Numbered from the stretch's first letter, positions 24,586-37,252 are shown. The stretch: 64,000 nucleotides of DNA from Voacanga thouarsii (GCA_026120185.1 JANUWF010002061.1:62001-126000), one strand, 5' to 3'. Notes: generated by a model from the sequence alone, not told the origin. Numbers and translations are program-made.

Positions 24586-25962
24586 CTAGGTGAATGGGAT
24601 TTCGAATATGCATGAGTTGTGCAAGTAACTACTTGATGGATTCAGAGAACGCAGTCTCTTGTTTGGGTGTTTTGGTACTTGTTCGTCTAAAGCTCCAAGG
24701 GAGAGCACTCTTTTGATGCTTTCTAGTGCATCTTTCACGGAAATATTCATGTTAATTTGAGGATCAAAACTTCCTTGTGCAATAGAGTGGTCTGATGTCT
24801 CCCCTTCAGAGTCCAGATGCCCATAATCTGCTACCGGACAGAATGATTCTTGTGGATGCCACACATTATCCGTGAAATAGTTGATATTTTGAATGATTTC
24901 TTCTTCCCCAAAGGGGTCAATCTCCCCATGAAATGGCATCTTGGCCCTGATTAGATTGCCTTTTTCTCTCTTAGGTTCCGGGTTGCCAGCCCTCTGCCGA
25001 ACACGGCACAAAACCCAGTCATCCAACTGCAAAGAATAATGAACGTCATTCAACAATTCGGCATAGTCAAGATGCCATTTACAGATTCGATTTTGCTAAT
25101 ATTAATCAGCTTATTATATTCGTTTATTCATTATTATCATCTTGATCATTTCTGTATTTTTTTTTTTTCTCAAAACCACCAAGAAGTGGAAATTTTATTA
25201 GTATGAATTAAAAATACAAAGAAATGACATTTGTAATACACAAGCAGAAAGCATGTAGATATTATATGGAATGAAATTTTGATCGGTAATCACTGCACCT
25301 TGTCGTGTGATTATTTCTGTATTCTTGTCATCTTCTTCCTCTATGTATGCTTATCCAGAAAAAAAAAACAAACAAACAAACAAACAAAACAAAAAGATCT
25401 AAACTCACTCTCATTGAACCTTTCTGCATCAAAGAATAATGACCGTCATAATTGAGAAGCCTATACTCATGCATCATCCAATTAGTCTTGGTACCCTTGG
25501 GAGCACGTCCTTCGTAGAACACGAGAGCTTTCTTTACCCCAACACACTGTGATGCATAAGAAAAAATAGGTTTATCAGTGCCAGTGGCTTTCCAGTAGCC
25601 TGATGCAGCTGATCGATTAGGACGAACTCCATTGGGATATTTTCTATCTCGAGGGGTGAAGAAAAACCATTCATTCTCTCCGAAAAAAGCTTTGTCTGCA
25701 GAAGATGATGAAGAAGATAACACATGAAAATAACTAGTGCTTGACACAACCAATACTTTTTATTCTAGGGGAGAAAACTTTAGGGGAATATCAAAATACC
25801 TGGGAGCTCCCATGGATTGAACTTGTAAAGATCAATTTCAGCTATTATAGAAACCAAAGAATTTGTAGAAGAAGAGACTTTCTTCTTGAGATAGTAATTG
25901 ATGAGCTCCTCATCCGTGGGATGAAACCTGAAACCTGGGGGAAGAAAATTTATGCCTTCCAT
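24586..25962 (-). CDS. NAC-domain transcription factor
   Basis: Three exons (25800-25962, 25409-25695 and 24586-25026) with GT-AG junctions encode 296 residues. All NAC subdomains are present: [16 protein letters not shown] (7-21); [16 protein letters not shown] (40-54); [15 protein letters not shown]...[12 protein letters not shown] (64-98); [18 protein letters not shown] (106-122) with [17 protein letters not shown] (151-159). The intron positions are the classical ones for the family. The C-terminal half (about 160-296) is acidic and Ser/Asn-rich, as expected of an activation region. NAC proteins bind CACG-containing sites as dimers in the nucleus. I cannot assign a subfamily or symbol with confidence. 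The gene sits between the MULE and a CACTA element whose end lies about 680 bp upstream of its ATG. Confidence 0.95.
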
Positions 25963-25967
25963 GATGA

Positions 25968-26009
25968 CTAATGATGAGAATGAGGAAGATGTTTTGGATC
26001 TAATTCCAT
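25968..26009 (-). promoter_or_regulatory. Upstream ORF in the NAC leader
   Basis: An ATG at 26009 opens a 13-codon frame ([13 protein letters not shown]) that stops at 25968-25970, five bases before the NAC start at 25962. It lies downstream of the TATA box, so it should be in the mRNA and could reduce or condition translation of the NAC protein. Regulation is inferred. Confidence 0.45.
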
Positions 26010-26027
26010 TGTAGTTGGAAGAGTTTG

Positions 26028-26035
26028 TATATATA
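26028..26035 (-). promoter_or_regulatory. TATA box of the NAC gene
   Basis: The minus strand carries CTATATATAC about 70 bp upstream of the main ATG. Spacing to the ATG suggests a short leader that includes the uORF. Confidence 0.6.
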
Positions 26036-26641
26036 GTGAGAGAGATTTTCAAATCTGTGGAAGGAGATCTTGAGCATATCACCGGCCATTTATTCGTTGT
26101 GTTACAGTCTTCTCGTCATGTATTGTTTGATAGATTCTTCCTTGTACCAGTTGTACTGAGCATGACCCCCCCCCCCCCAAAAAAAAAGTTGTATTGTGCT
26201 TAACTTTTGTCAGCATGAGACATTCATTCCATATGAATACTACTTTGCATATCCACACACACTACATATTTATATATATATACATAAATACATATATATA
26301 TATATATACACACATAAATAACTCTAATTAAAAATACATGCACCACACTTTTGCTTCTCTATTAAAAAAAGGAAATATCTGTATCTTTTGTACAATATAA
26401 TAAAAAAATAAGGGCCTTGCCCTCTAATTTTATACTTAAAAAAAGGTGAGAAAAATAGTTTTATATAATTCTGTTAAATTATTTGCACTATGTACATATT
26501 ACATTTCAAAGTAGCAATATGGTTTGATCTCGACAATTTGTTACATAAATAGTTTCACAAGTTACAAGTCCTCAAATTATGTCCGCGGATCAAATTTTCA
26601 ACTCCTATATTCTTTCAAAAACTATAATATTTAAGCAATAA
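26036..26641. other. NAC upstream region with microsatellites
   Basis: About 600 bp between the NAC TATA box and the CACTA element. It includes a C-run next to an A-run (26166-26188) and TA-rich simple repeats at about 26266-26310. No gene is seen. Confidence 0.6.
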
Positions 26642-26679
26642 CACTACAACAATCTAAGTATTTAGGGACACTAATTAAT

Positions 26680-27180
26680 TTGTTTTGGGACACTAATTTG
26701 TGTCGTGAGATTATTTATCGACGCTTTTATAAGTATCCCGCATGCATTGCTAAAAGTGGTGTCGCTAAAGAATTTTACAACGTAAGAGTTTGCGTCGGTA
26801 AATTAAGTTACCGACGCTTTTCTCATAAGCGTCTTTAAATTTACCGATGCTTCTCTTATAAACATCTCTAAATTTACCGACACTTTTCCTATAAGCGTCT
26901 CTAAATTTACCGAAACTTTGTCTATAAGCGTCTCTAAATTTACTATGCTTAAATTCTCTAATGTCGTTGACATAACGACATTTTTTAAAAGTGTCCCAAA
27001 ATTACTGACACAAAATTCTGATTCTCTCTACTTTTCTGACTACGTTTTATGTTTATAACGTCTCGAAATTAGCAATACTTTATTCTATAAATGTCCCAAA
27101 AGTTAGCGACACATAAATATAAGTTCATCCCTTTTTTGCCACGCAATCAATCATAGTGTCCCATTTTTGGTCTCACTTTA
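26680..27180. repeat. Left subterminal repeats of the small CACTA element
   Basis: Repeated units of the form AAATTTACCGACGCTTTT with TATAAGCGTCTCT, spaced about 40-50 bp apart in direct and inverted orientation, densest at 26800-26945. Such arrays are where CACTA-encoded proteins bind the ends. Confidence 0.75.
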
Positions 27181-27940
27181 TTTTAAACATTCCAAAGTTG
27201 ACAGTTATTATATTTTATTAGTTGAATTTTTTTTTCCAATTTAAAATCTCATAAGAAATATTTTTTTTTACATTGTACAATAGAAAGCTGTAAAGTAATC
27301 ATAGTTTTGAAACAAAATGAATAATATTTATTGAAAAAATCGTATAAATTAGAACAAAATTTAAATACTCATATTCAAAAGCATTTTAGCAAATGTCTAA
27401 CTACAATATAAATCAAACTAAATATAAATGTTCAATTTCACTGGTAAATAAAAAAATAATAATAAGTCTTCATATTTCTTCAAGTTGATAGAAAGTCCAA
27501 TAGCCCTGCACATCAAATAAAGAAGACAATGGAAAACATTTAAAAGATTTACTCCAAAAACTCTCAAGTCTAACAAGTATACTTTGTTCTTGAGGAGTCA
27601 AGAAGTAAAATCCCTAAATGGAGAATGAAAAAAAAAACTTGGGATCAACTAAAAATCATTGCAACCATCCCAGAGTTGACATTTGCGCTTTGCAAAATAA
27701 CAAGATAAGCATTGCAAAGCATGCGATCCATGTCCAATTAAGAAATGTAGTCAAGTACACCCCCTAACTGATGGTATCATTTTAAAGACTCAAAATTAGT
27801 AGCATGCAAACATAGACATGAAAAGACTCAGAGATGTAACAAACTAGCAAAAAGAGAAAATGTAAGGAAAATTTCACCTCTAGTTCAGGTGAATAAGATG
27901 AATAGGTTTCTCATAAAAATGCATCCACAAATGTACTTAC

Positions 27941-28113
27941 AGATGTAGTGCCATCAAGATTTGTCACTTTCCTCCATCGAACAATATTATTCTCCAATTG
28001 CGTCTATTATTTCCTGATTCATTTGTCACAAAATGTGCTTCCTCAACATAAGTCTTGGGATCAAAAGGCTTGGGATCATTGCCCATTATATTAGATACTT
28101 GGATCATGTTCAT
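27941..28113 (-). pseudogene. Captured exon of LEO1/VIP4 (Paf1 complex subunit)
   Basis: On the minus strand VSNIMGNDPKPFDPKTYVEE closely resembles the highly conserved core of plant LEO1 (VIP4 in Arabidopsis), a Paf1-complex subunit acting in transcription elongation. After HFVTNESGNNRR the frame shifts by a small deletion; another frame resumes with LENNIVRWRKVTNLDGTTS and then a GTAAG donor at 27940. The exon's 3' border is therefore preserved, while the 5' acceptor appears mutated (GCAAATG). It is one exon only, inside a CACTA element, with no other LEO1 exon recognised nearby, so it is a captured, non-functional fragment. Confidence 0.8.
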
Positions 28114-28505
28114 TTGCAAGAAATCATAGGAAGAAACAAAGGTGTTAACAACTCGCACGAGGGTACATATAGTTTGAATTATCCAACAGACCAGATTGGG
28201 AAAATTCTTATTAACATTGAATCATAGGTTGTAAAATAAGAAAGAAAAAATTGCTATTAAATTGAAATCTTTCCATTTTGCCATTTTGCCGTTAAATTGA
28301 AAAAGAACAAGTATTGCCCAAATCACGAGTTTCAGATTCCCAAACCCCATTCCCACAATTCACACCTAGCTGACTGTCATCAAGTCAATATCACTCAATG
28401 GAAACATATCAAAATGAATGAACAACAGCAAAAGCAATACAATTTCAATTCCAAGATCATGGAAATAATTTTAGGGCTTTTTAACCGAAGCATAGACTTA
28501 CCCTG

Positions 28506-28773
28506 TCAGTGCTTCTTGTGCCTCTGTGCAAATGGAGAATTCTTGGCGTCCTCCTCTGGAGATCAATCGTCAAATCAAACAAAAACATCAGACAAAATAT
28601 GCGACAACCGTAAAAACATAAAAAGTTAGAAAGGAAATCCAAAGCTACGAACCAGTAAGGCCTAAAGAGAACTTAGTAATCAAGGTGTCGGTGATGGCAA
28701 AACTGACAAGGAACGGCCAGTTGCGGCTCCATTCTCTCCTGAAAAACACTAGCCACAGATCGAATTTCCTCAT
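28506..28773 (-). CDS. Mitochondrial ATP synthase 6-kDa subunit copy inside CACTA element
   Basis: Two exons (28653-28773 and 28506-28555) join through GT-AG into an uninterrupted small protein of about 56 residues that begins MRKFDLWLVFFRREW. A hydrophobic segment (NWPFLVSFAITDTLI) follows, and the protein ends GLTEEDAKNSPFAQRHKKH. This matches the plant ATP synthase small subunit 6 family (At3g46430-like), a membrane-sector component in the inner mitochondrial membrane. The frame stays open upstream to 28839, so a longer N-terminus is possible, but the family normally starts at the ATG used here. A Leu replaces the Pro I recall after the conserved Trp. Because it lies wholly inside the CACTA element it is probably a transduplicated copy; whether it is expressed cannot be told. 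Confidence 0.7.
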
Positions 28774-29179
28774 ATTTTTCCTCTCTGCTCCTTCGAGACG
28801 ATGATAGGCAAAACGCAAAGCAGTAGAAGACAACAACAATGAGGTACTGTACTACACGGAGAGATAATATGGTCAGGTGGACTCAAAATGGATGGGCCGA
28901 TAGGCATCTGGCCCAATTTTGTTAACACCTAGCCCACTCCATACATGTGACAAAATGGGAAAATGTTTTCGGAAAAATTTTTGGCGTCTCTTTTAGCGTC
29001 TTAATTAGCTTTTCTATTTTTTTTAAAATTAATAAAGACTTCTAATTTTTCTTTTATTTTCTTTTATTCAGACAATTATTTTAAATATATTTTTAAATTT
29101 TTAAATGAGACACTTTATAAATTTTAAATTTTAAATTCTATTAGTAAACACAACTAAATCGTTACTCTTTCAAAAAAAA

Positions 29180-30510
29180 AATGTAGAAAATATTTTTATA
29201 TTCCGACATTATTTTTTCAAATGTCAGGTATATAACACTTTTATTTTATGTCGCAAAATTGTTAATTATTTAATATTTTATATTAAATATCGAGAATATT
29301 TATATTATAGTGACGTTTTAAATTAATGTCGGCTAAAAAAATCTCTTTTAAATAAGAACAATTAATTTTAAAGTGTCATTATAATTTTAAAAGAGACGAC
29401 ACTTATATCAAAAAACGCTATCGATATTTGATATTATTTAATTAAATATTATTTTTTTTAAATAATGTTAGAAATTTTTTTAATATTACGACACATTTTC
29501 ATTAATGTCAGGAAAAATATATAACATGCCGACGCTTGAATTAAAAAATGACACGTTATTTTTTATTTGTCAACATGTTATTCTGAACGTCAGGAATATC
29601 GTTATTATAGGGATATTTTTAAATAATGTCGGCAAATAAATTCTTTTTGAAATTATACAATAAATTTTAAAGTATCCCTATAATTTTGAATAAAACGACA
29701 CTTATATCAAAAAATGTCGTCGTTATTTGATATTATTTAATTAAATATTATTTTTTTAAATGTGTCAAAAACTATTTTAATATTACGATGCATTTTTATT
29801 AATATTGAAAAAAATATATAATATGCCGACGCTTAAATTTAAAAATGACACGATATTTTTAATTTGGTAACATTTTATTCTAAATGTTGGGAATATCATT
29901 ATTATAGGTACGCTTTTAATTAATGGCGTAAAAAAAATATAGCTAGAAGAGACTTTTGTTTTAATATTACGATACATTTTCGTTAACGTCGGGAAAAATA
30001 TATAAATTGCCAATATTTTAATTAAAAAATGACGCCACATTTTTATTTTTTTGGCATTTTATTCTAAACGATGAGAATGTCATTATTTTAGAAATATTTT
30101 TAATTAATAACGTAAAAAAAGTATAGCCATAAGAGATTTTTTTTTTAAATTACGACATATTTCCATTAACGTCGAAAAAAATATATAAAATACCGACACT
30201 TTCATTAAAAAATGACGTTATATTCTTTATTTGGTGATATTTTATTTTAAACGTCAAAAATGTTATTATTATAAGGACGCTTTTAATTAATGACATAAAA
30301 AAAGTACAGCCAGAAGAGATTTTTTTTTTTAATATTAGGACGCATTTCTCTTAACGTCAGGAAAATATATAAAATGCCGACATTTTAATTAAAAATGAAG
30401 CTATATTTTATATTTGGCGACATTTTATTCTAAACGTCGAAAATGTCATTATTATAGGAACGTTTTTAATTTATGACGAAAAAAAAGTATAATTATAAGA
30501 GATTTTTGTT
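29180..30510. repeat. Right subterminal tandem repeats of the small CACTA element
   Basis: Related blocks starting with TTAATATTACGAC recur near 29482, 29774, 29961, 30146 and 30330. Spacing is about 185 bp for the last four and about 290 bp for the first. Each block holds several CGTC/GACG motifs in both orientations, as on the left arm. Confidence 0.8.
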
Positions 30511-30519
30511 GTAGTGTAA

Positions 30520-32523
30520 GATCATAATTTAATTAGTTAGAAGTATATTTAATCGAATACTAAACTTTAAGTTTGATTAATATCTTCATCCTTTCAATAT
30601 ATTTAGGGGAGGAAAAAAAGGCGAGGGGAAAGGAGGGATTGTAATCTTTTGAACTATGAGCAACAAAAGTTTGATAAAATGATATGTAATTGACCAGAAG
30701 TAACTTTTATTAAATAATGAATCATAATAAAATTCAGGTTTTTGTAGAAGAGGATGCTATCTTCTTATTTAGAAGGAAGAAGACAAGATTTATTTGTATT
30801 TGTGTACAACAAATTTTCTGTTTTTTTGGGACAAAAACACATAAATTTAAAATCATAGATAGCCAAAACCAAAGTAGATTACGTTGACCATGATATCTAT
30901 TCATCTCAAGGTCTTTACCAGATTCTCACAATATACACAGCCATTAGTCAGTACCGATATACAATTCGATTTCAAAGTAATTTAAAGAGGTCGGTCTTTG
31001 TCCATATACGTAGTACTTTCGCCACTATTATGTTAACATTACGGTGTACTGGCGGACTGCATTTAATTGGATAAGCCCGCCAGAAGGTATTAGGGAAAAG
31101 AAAAAGGCTTTCAAGTTAAAAAGAATGTATTCAGATATAATTAAATATACAATATACCAAATATTTAATATGATAAGATAAGGAACGCGTTATCCATAGG
31201 ATTTCATTTCTTCTAACAAAATCTTGACGAAATCTGCCGAATGGGTCCTCGTACGTCCTATCGGCCTCATATCATATCACAGGAAGCAAACCAAATTCTT
31301 AACGCTAATTGGTTTAGTTGGCTATTGGAAAAGCTAATTGCTAATGTTCTTCCTACCCCATCCTACTTCCAGCTTAAATCCCGTTGCTGCTACCGGCTGG
31401 AATATTAAGAGGAAAAAAACGGAGTGCCTTGTAGGTTTATGCATGGTTTTTATGATTATAGGTTGTTGATAATTAATGTACTTTTTTGGAGATGCCAAAG
31501 GAAGCCATGGAAATTTAGAGAAAATTGGACACAGCGATAGGGAAATGCTGTCTTTATTTATTCTTCATTGATTTTTAGAGCCAATATGTATGTACTTAAC
31601 TGCCATGATGGAACAAGAAGGGTGGGGGGATGGGGTCTGTTTTCAAAATTTTTTACAAGTACACTTAAAGTTATAGTATATGGCTAATAATTACATTAAA
31701 ATTTTTAATATAACCATTTTAAATTTTAGCTTTCGCTTCCTCTACTCAAATTTTTTTTTTTTAAAAAAGTTATACCATTATTTTCTAACGTATATTTTTA
31801 TATAATTTACCCCTTCAATCTCTTGCTTCTGATTGAGTCCTGCTTAACTCTTAGATTGAAAGCTTCCTCATTCCGAATGAGAATTTTAACCGTATTGGTT
31901 AACAAATCTATGTATCTTTCCAAAAGCTAAAGATTTTGGCCTAGTTTCTTAGATGCAACTACACTTGCCATGTCTTCTCCTCTGGGCTGTGGCTTAGCAG
32001 GGGAGGATTTCTTCCTGACTTTCCTGATTATTTGGTAAAATACAGATTATACTCAAAACTGAAAGTTATGTATACTTGCATCAATGTATAATTGATGGGA
32101 AGAATTACACTTTGCTGAACATTTAGTCCCAAACATAGAATTATAAAGAGAGGAAGGCCAGATAAGTTTATTTAATGCTGAAGAGGTCACTTTCTCTTTT
32201 TGAAGTAAAATAATTAATGGATGAGATACAGCTACAAATCTGCATGCGTTTTTTGGTGTATTTGTTGTCTGCTCCTTTCTTGCAGCTGAATCACATTGGC
32301 TGCTTTGTTTGTATGTTGCAGATGATACACGGCTGAAGTATCTGCAAGCCAACACCTGCAGGGACAATATTTGATTAATTAGACAGCAAGAATATGAGAA
32401 TTTGTGCAGATCAATTCATGAAGTCGCCTCGTGAAGTGCTCTAATAATTACCTGCAGAAACTTAGTTACAAACTAATCCGAAACGGATATTTTCCTGTAT
32501 TGCTTTCGTTTTCAGTTAATTTA
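30520..32523. other. Intergenic, AT-rich, no gene seen
   Basis: Between the small CACTA element and the second copia element no reading frame resembles a known protein and no TE ends are evident. The minus-strand frame at 32053-32367 has no recognisable domain. Confidence 0.55.
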
Positions 32524-32528
32524 TAATT

Positions 32529-32919
32529 AAAGAAAAATAAATAAATGGTGCAATATTTGCTGAAAAAGCTTCTCAAAAACGTGAGAAGAGAGTTTCATTA
32601 GCCTCAATATATATATGTTTCCAGCCAATAAAATACAGCATTCTAGAGGAAGAAGGAAACTGGAAACAGAAACTAGGAAACTAGAGACTTGTATAGAAAA
32701 TATAGTGCTGTCACATAGCTATTTTAAAGGAGAAGATTGCTCAACGGATTTCCCATTAAGCAGTGATTGGAGATCAACAGGATTCCTTGTATTACTCTTC
32801 ACGATTTCTTCTATGTTTGGGAAGGATAACCACAGCTTGATTTACTTCCTTATTACTCCAATTTTCATCCTTATCACTCCATGCTATAGACTCAAGGTGG
32901 TTATGGTGATTAGATTTAA
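32529..32919 (-). repeat. 3' LTR of the second copia element
   Basis: 391 bp, nearly identical to 37299-37692. About ten differences are visible, including a 1-bp indel in AGATCAA(C)AGGATTCC and a few transitions. The polyprotein frame reads through into it. Confidence 0.9.
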
Positions 32920-35900
32920 TACCCTCCCGCAAATGATGCCGAGGTTGGAGGCAGAGTTTGGTGCGGAAGTGATGTAAGGAAGCTTTACAGAGGGGCTTGG
33001 TAAAGATGTCCGCAATTTGGAGAGGAGAAGAAATATGACGAGTAATAAGAAGTCCCATTGAGACCCGTTCACGAACAAAATGGAAATCCAATTCAATGTG
33101 CTTGCTGCGAGCATGGAAAACAGGATTAATAGTCATATGTAACGCACTTAGATTGTCACAAAAAAGGGTTGGCGGTTGCGATTGAGGAACATGAAGATCG
33201 TGTAAGAGAAATGTAATCCAAGTTAATTCTGTAGCGGTGTTAGCCATAGCACGATACTCGGCCTCAGTGCTGGATCGAGAAATGGTGGGTTGTTTTTTTG
33301 CGCACCATGAGATAATATTTCTCCCTAAGAAAGTACAAAAGCCAGTTGTGGATCTTCGAGTGGTTGGACAACCTGCTCAATCTGCATCAGAGAACCCACA
33401 AAGATCAAGTGTAGTATCACCAGTTAAATGTAAACCAAAATGAATAGTGCCCTTGACATAGCGTAAGATGCGACGAACCATTTGCATACTAGCAAGAGAA
33501 GGGGATTGCATAAATTGAGAGACATAATTAACAGAGAAAGACAAGTCAGGTCTAGTAAGAGTCAAGTATTGTAGGGCACCGACAATGCTACGATAGAAGG
33601 AAGGGTCTGGATAAGGTGTGGTAGCATGAAGCCCTTTAGTCTTAGATTCCAGTGGAGTATGCATAGGTTTGCAATCAAGCATTTGTGACTTATCAAGAAT
33701 TGAGTAAGCATAGTGAGTCTGAGAAAGGTGTAAAGAACTGTTATCCCGCTGAATTTCAATCCCAAGAAAATGATGAATGGAACCAAGGTCTTTCATAGCA
33801 AATTCAGAGTACAAGAGTTGAACAAAATCATCAAGTAACTTGGGATGGGATCCTGTCAAAAGCATGTCATCAACATAGAGGAGTAAAATTAATGTACCAA
33901 GAGAGGAGTGCAAAATAAAAAGAGATGGATCAACCAAACTACAGAAAATCCATTGGCAAGCAAAAAAGAGCTAAAACGATCAAACCAAGTGCGTGGTGCT
34001 TGCTTGAGATAGTAAAGAGCCTTTTCCAGTTTACAGACATGAGAGGGAAAAGTTGAATCATGCATACTAGGGGGTTGATCCATAAAGATATCTTCACTTA
34101 TAAAGCCATGTAGAAAAGAGTTTTTTACATCAAGTTGTCGAATGTCCCATTTTCGAACTAAGGCTAGACGAAGAACTAAACGCATCGTACCTGGTTTGAT
34201 GACCGAAGAGAAAGTTTTAGTATAGTCAAGGCCATCAACTTGATGATATCCTTTTGCAACTAACCTGGCCTTTAGGCGATTAAGGGTACCATTTGCATTC
34301 AATTTCACTTTAAACACCCATTTTGATCCAACAACATTCATGTGAGGTTCCCGAGGGACCAAGGTCCATGTTTGATTTTTGTGTAGTGCATCAAGTTCCT
34401 CAATCATAGCTTGTCTCCCACCAGTATGTTGTAGAGCCATTTGGACACTACGTGGTTCCTTTGGAATAGCACCACATGCATGAATGAGTGCATAACAGGG
34501 ATTGGGTTTGTATATGCCATGTTGAGCGCGAGTGACCATACGATGGGACTCCGATTGGACCTGGTTAACAAGTGAAGAAGAGTTAGAAGTCAGAGGAGAG
34601 GAAGGAGGTGAGGAACTACCTGTACTTGGTAACATATTATCTGCAGGAAATGGAGATGGTATGTCTGGAAAACCATTGTGATGCATCAAAGTATTTGTAG
34701 CATGTGGTGATTGAGATGCAGCAGTTTAGTTATGATCACAAGTCAAACAAGGAGCAGAGGTAACATCTCCGACTACAGGATCAGGGATAGCTGGAGGATC
34801 ATGCAGAGTATTACATTGTATTGGGATAGATGGAGACGTAGTTGCTGCAGGAACAGTAGTCTGGTCTGTTGGAAAGGACAGGCAGGGATTCAAAAAATCA
34901 ATGAAACCTGGAACTAAAGAGGGTGGAGGCATGTTAGTTTTGCAAGGGAAATGATTTTCATCAAACACCACATGTCTGGAAACAAAAATTCTGTTGGTTG
35001 TTAGATCTAGGCAACGATACCCTTTATGTTGGTTACTGTAACCTACAAAAACACAAGGTATAGTTTTAGCATCAAATTTGTTTCTCTTCATGTTCCAAGT
35101 ATACGGATAGCATCTAGATCCAAACACACGTAAAATAGAATATGCAGGATGAGAACCATATAGCCGAAAATAAGGTGTATCAAATGCTAGTGAAGAAGAA
35201 GGCAATCGATTGATTAAATAAGCTGTTGTAGTAAAAGCTTCAACCCATAAAAACTTGGGCACACCACTGTGAAAAATCATAGTCATGCCAAGTTCTCTAA
35301 TAATGCGATGTCAACGTTCAACAATTCCTGTTTGCTCAGGGGTATATGGGTATGAAAGGTGATGAATGATTCCTTGTTGCTGAAAATGAGATTTCAGTTT
35401 GTTATTCACAAACTCTCCACCTCCATCAGTATGGAAAATTTTTATTTGTGAATTGAATTGTCGCTGCACATAATGTTCAAAGGCCAAGTAAACATAAAAA
35501 AAGTCAGATTTAGCACAAAGAGGAATGACCCACATATAATGAGAATAATCATCGACAAAACATGCATAGAATCGAAATTTTTCAAGAGATAAAATGGGAG
35601 CTGGTCCCCAAATGTCACAATGAACTTTCTCAAAAGGTTGAGTACTAACAGAACTAGATGAATTAAAAGGTAACTTGCTGAGTTTTCCCAACTGACAACT
35701 TTCACAAATAGTATCAACTTTTTTTGTTGAATTAACATTAATTAACTTCTTTGTGTGCAAGATCTTGATGGTAGAACTTTGCGGATGTCCAAGACGTTAG
35801 TGCCATAACTCCTCTGTCCCTGAGGTTTGTCGAGTTGAGAAATTTGCTTCCTTCATCTTAGACAAAACATAAAGATCTCCTTTACGCTAACCTACTAGTA

Positions 35901-37252
35901 GGATCTACCCTGTTGCTCGTTCCTTAACACATAATAGCTCATTAGTGAATTCACAGTTCAAGGGATATTGTGTTGTCAATTGACTAATGGAGAGTAAGTT
36001 CCTTGTTAATTGTGGGGACTAATAGAACATCACGCAATAGTAATTTATTTTTACCATCAGATACTAAGGTATCGCCAATTGCATCTATCTTCAGAGGAGA
36101 ACCATCACCAATAAACACAGAATCACAACCAACATATTTTTTGAGATTAGAAAGCATACCTGAATTTGCAATCATGTGGTTCAAAGCACCAGTATCGGTG
36201 GTCCATTCAGTATCAGCAATGAAGGTGTCCATGGTGAGAGCTGCAAGTGCTTGAGAAAGTTCATCATTGCCTGGTTGTGTTGGTAAACTCCAGCAGATTT
36301 TGGCAATGTGTCCTTACTTCCCACAGAGCTGATAGTACTCATTTTTGTACATCTCTCTCTCTGTAATGTTCATTCTTCTTTTGCCAGGTGGTGGTGGTCG
36401 AGAAACACGATTGTTACTCCTTGGTGATGATTGTTGTGAGCCTGAGTTATTACCTGCAAAATTGGAGTAATGAAAGCTGTTGTTTGTAGCTTGAAATCCT
36501 CTTCCTTTTGATGTGAACGGATTGTTTTGATGATTTTGATTATTGTAGCTTTGTTGCTGCTGAAGTTGGTTACGTTCTCCATAGAACGCATATGATGGAG
36601 TATGTGCCTCTTCAATCCATGAATTCCGTTGTTCAAAACCTTGTAAAAGAGAGACAACCTCTGTGTAGGATAGCATTGGAGGTTTAAGCATTGTTGTCGT
36701 GAAAGATTCATACTTGGGGCCAAGATTGGCTAGTAAGCAATAGACTTTCGTTTTGTCAGGTATAGGATTGCCTATGGCTGCTAGGCTATCACATATAGTT
36801 TTGAATTTTCTTAAATGTTCTGCTAAAGATTGACTTGGTTCCTTTTTGAGGTATGTAAGTTGCTGTCGTAGAGTAAATTCCCTCTCTTGTGAGTCTTGGG
36901 TAGTTGCTTCTTTCAACGCATTCCACACTGATTGAGATGAGTCAAGGCCAATGACCAGACCCAAAGTTTCTTCTATGAGTGTTCCAATGATCCATCCACG
37001 TAGGAGACGATCCTATTTTCTCCATTTAAGAAAATCTTCTAAAATTTGTTCTACTGCTTCATTGTTTGTTGATGTCTTCTCTGCTGTGACATTGGTATAC
37101 ATGGCAGGTTTCATCTTCTCACCTGTGAGAAGTCCAACCATGTCTTGACTTTTGGCCAATGCAAGCATCTGTTCACACCAGAGGGGATAGTTATCTAGTG
37201 TGAGTTTGAGGGTAACAAAGTTGGCAACATTTAGGGAGATTGTGGAAGCCAT
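32920..37252 (-). pseudogene. Copia gag-pol polyprotein, broken
   Basis: It starts at the ATG at 37252 (MASTISLNVANF). The gag capsid (UBN2-type; YPLWCEQML, LRKFKTICDSL, YESFTTTML) has one in-frame TAG at about 37010. Next come a zinc knuckle (YYQLCGK, then a TAA, then GHIAKICW), protease WTTDTGALNHM (about 36200), a frameshift before about 35760, and integrase CESCQLGKLSKLPF with HTDGGGEFV and YTPEQTG. Reverse transcriptase is split by a further frameshift: VGSKWVFKVKLNANGT and QLDVKNSFLHG in one frame, LLLYVDDMLLTGSHPK in the next. RNase H has CGFSDAD then TGA, and [14 protein letters not shown]. Individual domains are well preserved despite the lesions. Confidence 0.93.

Larger units (their letters stand above)
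26642..30516. mobile_element. Non-autonomous CACTA element carrying host gene pieces
   Basis: 3.9 kb. It begins CACTACAACAATCT and ends TTGTTGTAGTG, flanked by the 3-bp duplication TAA (26639-26641 and 30517-30519), as CACTA elements do. Both arms are arrays of subterminal repeats built on a CGACG/CGTC motif: 26680-27180 on the left and 29180-30510 on the right. No transposase is present. The interior carries a LEO1 exon and a two-exon ATP synthase subunit copy, both on the minus strand. The stretches 27200-27940, 28114-28505 and 28774-29000 are unassigned and may hold intron or untranslated sequence of the captured genes. Confidence 0.88.
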
